A DNA stretch of 64,000 nucleotides. Source: Setophaga petechia. Its lineage: Eukaryota; Chordata; Aves; Passeriformes; Parulidae. This document shows positions 57,701 to 64,000 of the stretch, in pieces (position 1 is the first letter of the stretch; each line of letters opens with the position of its first letter). The stretch lies in contig JANCRA010000005.1 in assembly GCA_024362935.1 (NCBI GenBank), positions 22,900,235 through 22,964,234 on the forward strand, in the 5' to 3' direction. The position numbers were made by a program, and so were the translations under genes. The notes beneath the pieces are model-generated. The model saw nothing but the letters and a program-made list of their open reading frames with translations. It searched no databases and had not been told where the DNA came from.

Positions 57701-60700
57701 AAGTAGACACATAGCAATTAAGAGAGAGATAGACCATGCACACCAATATATGATATAAAAGTGATTCTCTGGGTGTAGATATTTAGGTGGTGTTTTTTAA
57801 CATGTAACCTTGGTTCTGATATCTGACTTTCACATAAGTGTAAATGCGTTCCCATCTACATAGCGACAATATAAATATTTCAGTGTGCATGCATTGCAAT
57901 CTATGTGTCTGTCCATATGTAGTGCCCAGAGCCTGGGAAAATGCAGGTGAATTTATTTATAGTAAATCTGAACCATTCAATTGTTTTAAGAAGGCATTGA
58001 ACAAGTAGAATGCCATATTCCAGAATAGGAAAACTGTATGAGGATTTTGCATGAAAACACTGGATATGTTTGCAGTACTTCGATACTTTCATTCCTAAAA
58101 TTTGGTACAGAGAGATTATTTCAAGTTGGTTAATTGTTGTAAACAATTCAGAAGGTGGGAATCATGCAGAAGTGTGGGGTAAAAAGGATACAAGCCATTT
58201 ATTCTAGCCTACAGATTAACTGATTTGGTTATGAAAGGTTCGTGGTGGCTCACTACTAGGTCTGTTTACTGCTTCTCATTGCAAGTTACCCACCATGTCA
58301 GTGTAGGCTCTGGGAATCCCGTCACTTCTACTTCCAAAGTTACCGGAGAACCTTCCATGACGGTTTTGTTAGACAGAAGCTGGGAGAAGTTAGGCGCCTG
58401 TCCAGTTAGGCTGGCCATGCTGTTCTTTTCTGAAGAACTTTTAATCTCTTCTCGGGTAACCATCTGCCTCTGACAGCTTCTGCTGGCGTCTGATTGAAAC
58501 ACGAAACCTGAGAATGCGTCGGGCAAAGCATGCAGCCTGTCCTGGGATTTAGTACAGTTATTCAAGGCATGCAATTTTTCTTGTGTTTCTGCCATGCTTT
58601 TATGAAGTTCAAGGTGTTGTAAATGTGTTTTGCATGTTTCACTCATCATGCTATCTACTGGTTTGGCTTTTATATGGCAGGAAGTGGTGCTAGTTTCAGA
58701 AATTCCTTGTGAGCTACAAGTCAAAGGAGATTCTGCTCTAACTTTTGGACCAGAATCTGTTAAAGAGATACAAAACTTTTGAAAGTGGTCTGATGGGTTT
58801 TCCATTCTATTATTTGTAGCATCAGCAAAAGCAAAATTTGTTAAGAGGTCAGGTGCTTCCATCAGTTTTACCGTTCTAGTTGTTTTCTGCAAGCTATAGG
58901 AACTGACATGCAGACTATGAGAACTACAACAGAACTGCTCTTCTAGCTCTGTTTCAGAATGTAAGAGGTTGGATTCTGGTGTCTCAGAAAGCGGTGGCAA
59001 GGATATATCATCAGGTGATATACACTCATATTCATCTCCAGAGGGTGTTTCTTCTGCCAGGAATTCAGTCTGTAAACCATCCTCTTTGGCTGAGGATGAC
59101 AGCCCTGTATCCTGTGAAACAAGATCCTCACCAGCTGGACAGATAACTGAAATATCAGCCAATATATTCCTCTCCTCGAACTGGGAGGGGAAAGAAGAGA
59201 AAGGAGAGAAAGGAAAACAAAGAAAGAGTTATCATTCAATACATCCCCTTGTTATGCAAAATCTAGCAACAATATTCTAATTAAGCTTGATGAATTCTGA
59301 GAGGAAGAAAGAAATGGGGCAAAAAACAATGAATCATAAAATGTTGCAGCAGCTTATTGGAGTTTCAAACTGCTCAAATAGATTCTAAAAAATATTATTA
59401 TAACTATGTATAAGTATTTATTATAAAAGTAGCAATAAAACAGAAAGTACCTTTCCATAAACAAAGGGCAACCTGTGGATTTCCTGTAGCTTCTGTTTAT
59501 ATGAGCATTTGCAAGGGAAAGGTGGTGGAGGAGGAGGAGTAGGTGGCCTAATTGCATTTAAAGGGGACACAGTTATTTAGCAATCAAAATATATTAACAC
59601 CCAAGTTGCTGGACTGGTTAAATAATAAAGCTAGCACCTCTATAGAATTTTATATTTCCTCCTCCTTTTTTTTTCTTTTTTTTTTTTTTTTTTTTTTACT
59701 TGCCAGCTGTTAAAAGATCCTCCCAAATATTAAAAGAAAAGCAATGTAAAAATTATGTTAACTTGGATCGAGGAAAAAAAAAATCCCTCTCATCATGTTT
59801 CAAAGAGAATTGGGTGAGGCATAAGTGCATTAATTTTAATCACAAAGCATCAAAGTCATCTGCTTTGTTAATTACGTCTCTGCCTCTTGATTTTTGTGTG
59901 AATGTAATCACATATTCAGATTGATTTCATTTGAGCAAAGGCTCTCAGAAAAGTTGTGCATAATGTTTCCTTAAGCTACTCTCTCATTGCTGAGTTCTAT
60001 ACACAAATATGTAATCTACTAAGCAGTGTTTCTATCACCTATAAACTGCCCACTCAAATAAATTGGGTGATACACTGAATTTCTTTGCTTTCCAAAATAG
60101 GTCTCTTTAGCAGTATCCAATCACAAGAGTGTGATGGTATATTTCTTTTGGTTTTCTTTTTCCTTTACTGCTTAAACAATCTAACAATTAGTGAAAAAAA
60201 ATTTAAAACACCCAGAAATAATAGAACCTCATATGTAACCTGGTTATTTAGACATGTTAGTTTTAATATAGATGCTTTCCCAAGATATTACCTTTCTTAT
60301 TTCAAAGCAATGTGATTCATGCCAGACCTACAAAAAATGACTGGAAGCAGGTTGGGATTTTACTGTGTCTATTTTACTAAACAATTCAATTCAGATGTAA
60401 GATAAAGTTTATGTGTTACTATAAAAATGTTTCCCGCAAGCATCCCCTGATGAACTCTGACCCCTGAAGAGATGAAAGAAGACACTGGGGAAAAAGCAGT
60501 GGAAAAGAATGAGGTGAACTGTGAGTGAGCAAGCTGCCAGATAGGCTTTGGCAGCATGGGACCAAAAAAGCAGGAGGATCAATGTACCGTGAGAAGGCCT
60601 AGCACACTTTTAAGAGGGTTATATTTGAAGCAAATTAATACTGGGAAAGCAGCTTGCAGAAGTACAGACAAAATTAGAGATTGCTGGCCCACTGTTCGAG

Positions 60701-62755
60701 GCTCTAGTGAGATGAACCTGCTACTTCTTTAGTGAAGTATGGAGTGATGAAAAGGGTAGAGGCACCATAGCTGCCACAATCCTCATATGATATTTGCTGT
60801 TTTGCATACCCTTGACTTCTCTCCTTGGCAGCTGAGACTCAGTCTGATGAGGACTGACAAAGCTGTGGCTTAGCAAAATAGAGCTATGGACACCTGCTGA
60901 AGAGATTCTCCTGAGGGACGCTCTTTGGAGCAGTCATAAAATTCTGAGTGAAATCTGGGCTCCGAGTCAATGCTGAAGCTCCCACTGACTTGGAATGGAG
61001 GTAATAAAATTAATTAGGTCTAATTTGGGCTCATCAGCATATTAAAGGACATTTTGTATTGAACTGAAGGGAATGATATTAGTTGAATTTCTACAAAACA
61101 TCACTGTTTAATATCTTGCAGTATTTGTCTATGTTAGCAGTTTGCAAAATGGAATTTTTAGATGTCTAAATCTGTTTCCAATGGATCTCACCTTTCTAAG
61201 GACTTAAACCCACTCCAAATTATCAGACTATTTTACATAGGAAATTATTTACATTTCTGTCCAGGATCTCAAGCCTTCAAAATAATCTTTAAGCTAAAGT
61301 AATTAATCTCATAAAATATAGATCCGACTTTGCTTTGCTTGTATTTCTAAGATTTCATTTATTCAATGATTATTTGGAAACTTTAATATTCTTCTATTGT
61401 ATATCCATAAATAAAAGATGTTTGTCAGTTTGGATTTTTTATCATTCTAAATGCTCAGTCTTGTCTTATGTTTTGTGAATTGTCCTCAACATGGATGCAA
61501 TCCTTACTTTGGATTATTTATGATCTCTGATGCAGAGAATCTAGCAGCTGAAATCTAACTTAAGTGTTTTGAGATGAGGATAAAGATGATTATTTGATGG
61601 TAAGTTCTGTTATTTCTTCTATAGTGTTATACCAATAATTCAGCAAATCATATTTGATGTGATGTCCTACTGAACCACTGATGGCTGCAGTTGTGTTCCT
61701 TCACTGTTTCTCTGTTTCCTGTTATTCACACTGGTTTTAAACTGAATCAATGTGCTTGTTTTGTCAGGTTTTGGTAATATTGTAAATGAGAATATAATCA
61801 AACCCTACCAATATAACAATAGTCCTCACTTTTGATACACAACAAATTATAGAGTAGATCTCCCTTGAGAGTACACAATGATGCCCATCAATCTGATTAA
61901 ATGTAAATTGATATGAACAACACATACTTGTTTAGTGCCTGTAGGAGACAGAGTATTCCTTCTCTTCTCACCAATGCTTTCTGAATTTGCAAGCAATTCA
62001 TCCTGTGGCATCTGAAAGAAAAATGTTTTAAAATCCCACTATTTTCCCTGATTAAGATTTTATTAATGCAGAAAATAATCATCATTTCCGCCATTATTTA
62101 GTTCAAATTCTGAGCCATGTTTCTCTCACAGAACATTACTTATAAATCAAATATTTTCCTAACTTGTATCTAGGCATCATAAGAAGTCTAGGGCTCTGGG
62201 AATACTATCAGTCAGTATACTATACAGCAGTCCCCACTATTGCTTCTTATAGTCCCTTAAGTTTTATTTTTAGAGGAGAGAGTTCAAAAAGAAGAACTCT
62301 TTTTCAAGAAGGGGGAATGGTCACAAAGAGGACCACTACATTAAGAATAATCTGGCAATAGGACCAAAGGAAAATTGATATAAGATTACAAAAGAAATAG
62401 TTTTTAGAAAACAGAAGGATATATACAGGCATGTGAAAAATGATAAAAAATAAAAATTCACAGGGGAGACTATGTGGACTGGATAGAAGGGAAAGGGGTA
62501 ACTGAAAATAACTGAAAAACAATTGACCAAGACTACACTGATAACACCCATCCAAATGGAGGCTTTAAGACTGAAAAACAAGAACCTTTCTAGCAATACA
62601 CAGAGCCTTTTAAAAAAGAGTTCTTGTTATTAAAAAAACCAATAAAGTGAACTAACCTGCTGCTTTTGTTCCACTTCTTTAACAGTCTCACATGCTTCTT
62701 GACCATTTCTTTCTTCTTTTTTAACAATAATCAGCTCTTCAGAAAAGTCAACTTT
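48635..62755 (-). CDS. CCDC141: CCDC141 (CAMDI), C-terminal part, coding span
   Basis: This is the 3' part of the gene immediately upstream of TTN on the same strand, which in human is CCDC141. CCDC141 is a coiled-coil protein reported to bind DISC1 and myosin II and to act in neuronal migration. Nine exons are visible: 62657-62755, 61928-62011, 59451-59492, 58294-59180, 56219-56391, 50273-50427, 50046-50175, 49798-49963 and 48635-48707. All phases join. The protein part is a charged region, a 296-codon Ser/Thr/Glu-rich exon, two Ig-like domains and a short acidic tail. The coiled-coil N-terminus lies right of the window. The name rests on synteny and the Ig-bearing C-terminus, not on an alignment. 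Confidence 0.85.
48708..49797 (-). other. CCDC141: CCDC141 last intron, no feature seen
   Basis: A 1.09-kb AT-rich intron with nothing recognised. Confidence 0.7.
49798..49963 (-). CDS. CCDC141: CCDC141 penultimate exon, acidic tail
   Basis: 166 nt, phase 1 in and phase 2 out. It reads [40 protein letters not shown] then [15 protein letters not shown]. It is disordered-looking and acidic, after the second Ig. Confidence 0.88.
50046..50175 (-). CDS. CCDC141: CCDC141 exon, second half of the C-terminal Ig
   Basis: 130 nt, phase 0 in and phase 1 out. It reads [20 protein letters not shown] then [20 protein letters not shown]. It has the typical [12 protein letters not shown]-strand and completes the Ig from the previous exon. 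Confidence 0.9.
50273..50427 (-). CDS. CCDC141: CCDC141 exon, first half of the C-terminal Ig
   Basis: 155 nt, phase 1 in and phase 0 out. It reads [40 protein letters not shown] then [11 protein letters not shown]. The donor is GT|GTATGT; the phase of the next exon selects GTATGT over the overlapping GTGTAT. Confidence 0.9.
50428..56218 (-). other. CCDC141: CCDC141 intron between its two Ig domains
   Basis: A 5.8-kb AT-rich intron. It holds a GCATT pentanucleotide run near 51990-52010, CAAA repeats near 54466-54480 and a 19-T tract at 55234-55252. No exon or mobile element was recognised. Confidence 0.65.
55234..55252. repeat. 19-T homopolymer
   Basis: An uninterrupted run of 19 T on the plus strand inside a CCDC141 intron. 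No retroelement body is visible next to it. Confidence 0.95.
56219..56391 (-). CDS. CCDC141: CCDC141 exon, second half of the first Ig
   Basis: 173 nt, phase 2 in and phase 1 out. It reads [40 protein letters not shown] then [17 protein letters not shown]. Joined to the previous exon it restores the LTWYKKGQ Ig motif. Confidence 0.9.
56392..58293 (-). other. CCDC141: CCDC141 intron, no feature seen
   Basis: A 1.9-kb AT-rich intron with no recognised feature. Confidence 0.7.
58294..59180 (-). CDS. CCDC141: CCDC141 large exon and first half of the first Ig
   Basis: 887 nt, phase 0 in and phase 2 out. It begins [21 protein letters not shown] Ser/Thr/Glu-rich region of about 240 residues follows ([59 protein letters not shown]), then the Ig start [20 protein letters not shown] and [10 protein letters not shown]. 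The donor is TG|GTGGGT, chosen because the next exon enters in phase 2. A second GT four bases downstream would shift the frame. Confidence 0.88.
59451..59492 (-). CDS. CCDC141: CCDC141 42-nt exon
   Basis: Acceptor CATATAAACAG, preceded by a long C/T-rich tract, and donor GGAAAG|GTACTT bound 42 nt in phase 0-0, reading [14 protein letters not shown]. Both neighbours are phase 0, so it fits in frame and could be skipped without a shift. Its shortness makes it less certain than the other exons. Confidence 0.65.
59493..61927 (-). other. CCDC141: CCDC141 intron, with a T-rich tract
   Basis: A 2.4-kb intron. Positions 59666-59697 are an almost pure T tract. No further exon or mobile element was recognised. 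Confidence 0.65.
61928..62011 (-). CDS. CCDC141: CCDC141 exon, charged linker
   Basis: 84 nt, phase 0-0, 28 codons. It reads [20 protein letters not shown] then LSPTGTKQ. The donor is CAA|GTATGT. Frame is fixed by the neighbouring exon 62657-62755, which is open in one frame only. Confidence 0.8.
62012..62656 (-). other. CCDC141: CCDC141 intron, no feature seen
   Basis: A 645-bp AT-rich intron with nothing recognised. Confidence 0.65.
62657..62755 (-). CDS. CCDC141: CCDC141 exon, charged helical segment
   Basis: 99 nt, phase 0-0, 33 codons. It reads [20 protein letters not shown] then [12 protein letters not shown]. It is Lys/Glu-rich and probably helical. Its acceptor (catggcag) has a poor pyrimidine tract, so the 5' edge is less sure than the donor GCAG|GTTAGT. 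Confidence 0.78.
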
Positions 62756-64000
62756 CTGCCATGTGAAGAGAAAATTAAGTCAGTTATACACAATAAAAGG
62801 TAGGAATTGTTAGCTCTACACTGAGTTATGCTCTGTACTACAGAGAAAACACCAAAGTGAAAATCTGTCATCAGCACAGGTGTAAATTGCTTATGGCAAA
62901 AAAAAAATGCAGCAAAACTCAATTAATTCATTCTTGGACAAGCAATGACAGCATTTTGTGAAGCTGACAGGATCTTTTCTGAGGCAAGGAAACTATAGAA
63001 GACTATAATTCTTCAGTATATAAGACTGAAGAATTCCAGCAGCTAATCAAGAATCTGAGGAATATGAACCAACTTATATACAGGTTCAGTAAGAGGGAAT
63101 AAAGGACTAAGTAACACAGTTATATGAAAAAAAGAGAACAAACAACAATTTCAGAAAAGATACCAGGATTGCAGGAAAACAGTTCTAGGGAGGAAAGAAA
63201 CATTTGTGAGTGTCTATAATAAAATTTTTTTTAAAGGTGGAAAGGGAAGAACGTGGTCTAAGCATAAAACATAGAAACAGAAATTCGGATAGCCATAATG
63301 TATTTTATGAAGAGTTGATAAATCCTTCAAAACCTGTTATGGAATCTTCCACAGATTTCAAAGAATGCAATCGTGACACAAGATAAAGAAAGCCAAAAGC
63401 TTTATAATTACACTTTTGTGTCTTCCATATCTTTAGCTGCCTAGCCAAAAGTTATAGTCTTAAACAAGTTTCTTATAAGAAAGTGCTGCAATATTAATTT
63501 GCTCTTCTAGCAGTAAACAAGTGAAAAATTCTATGAGATCTTTTCAGTCTACTTTTTTTTTCTTTTAGGAAGAAAAAGTAGGTTTAATTTTGTACTTGAA
63601 AAAAATCAGGTTTTTTTCAGGCATTGAGCAGCCATATAAAATTAGGAAAGATTATGCAATACATTTCCCCTTAATTTGTCATGCCTTAAAAATAACAGGA
63701 AGTGAAACTCAATTTATAGACATGGCATTCCATACAGATAGCACAGACAGTCTGCAGAATTATTTATTCTTCATAAGATACAGACATTGACGGTTGATAT
63801 ATTCTGGAAATGTTCAATAAGAATATTAGTTTCTAAATCTTAGAATACCACATAATGCAAAAAAAAAAAACCCTTTCCATTTAAAATAGTTGCGGAACTC
63901 TATTGTAAAAAAAATTCAATAATTTTGTGGAAATTAGTCAAAATAAGGTAGTAAAATTAGTTTGAAATTCCACTTGACTTGAAAAGATCATACAACATTT
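62756..64000 (-). other. CCDC141: CCDC141 intron to the window edge
   Basis: 1.25 kb of AT-rich sequence with a 9-bp inverted repeat at 63008-63034. No further CCDC141 exon was recognised; the coiled-coil exons must lie to the right. Confidence 0.6.

Noticed and set aside
59451..59547. A longer exon starting at 59547 that would encode a polyproline run ([11 protein letters not shown])
   Set aside because: It would need a phase-2 donor upstream, while the preceding exon ends in phase 0. The CCT-rich stretch works better as the polypyrimidine tract of the 42-nt exon.
62731..62922. A 63-codon minus-strand ORF next to a CCDC141 exon
   Set aside because: It runs across the acceptor at 62756 in a frame that differs from the exon frame and is intronic above it.
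1..64000. Searched by eye for tRNA, rRNA, CRISPR arrays, endogenous retroviral genes or operon-like gene clusters
   Set aside because: None seen. The only mobile-element traces are the two CR1 fragments, plus the uncertain inverted-repeat unit at 2166-2498.

Overview
The window is vertebrate nuclear DNA, most likely from a bird. It is AT-rich, with short exons flanked by GT-AG introns. Two CR1-type LINE 3' ends (about 8428-8608 and 22967-23256) are typical of birds and other sauropsids. The species cannot be fixed from the sequence alone. All recognised coding sequence is on the minus strand, so transcription runs from right to left.

Two genes lie head to tail. Positions 64000 to about 48420 carry the 3' part of CCDC141 (CAMDI): two short exons, a 42-nt exon, an 887-nt exon, then exons for two Ig-like domains, a stop codon at 48635-48637 and an AATAAA signal at 48437-48442. 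About 6.2 kb of apparently empty intergenic DNA follows. The titin gene (TTN) then starts at about 42171 with a CCAAT/TATA promoter and a non-coding exon 1. Its ATG is at 39873-39875, and TTN fills the rest of the window and runs off the left edge.

For TTN I could place every exon boundary from exon 1 to the start of the novex-3 exon, and exons 2-44 follow the human order and splice phases closely. In order they encode Ig Z1 and Z2 (exons 2-4), the SP-motif Z-insertion region (5-7), the Z-repeats (8-14), Z3 to Z7, the 1.69-kb exon 28 (end of Z7, Z8, Z9, I1), and the proximal tandem Ig segment up to I15 (exons 29-44). Then come alternative cassettes: novex-1-like (125 codons), novex-2-like (193 codons), an additional 173-codon Ig exon that I cannot match to the human exon order, the 57-nt exon 47, and a long novex-3-like exon that is still open at position 1. 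The N2B exon would lie beyond the left edge.

The points most worth checking are the extra Ig cassette at 3578-4096; a decaying Z-repeat exon at about 27784-27888 beside only three intact middle Z-repeats; a perfect 34-bp inverted repeat with an 11-nt loop near the exon 33 donor; and a 16-bp 5'UTR hairpin directly abutting an upstream ORF that stops 2 nt before the titin ATG. A CR1 end lying about 7 bp from the exon 18 donor is also notable. Exon numbers are human TTN numbers assigned by collinearity and remembered human protein sequence; no alignment was run.
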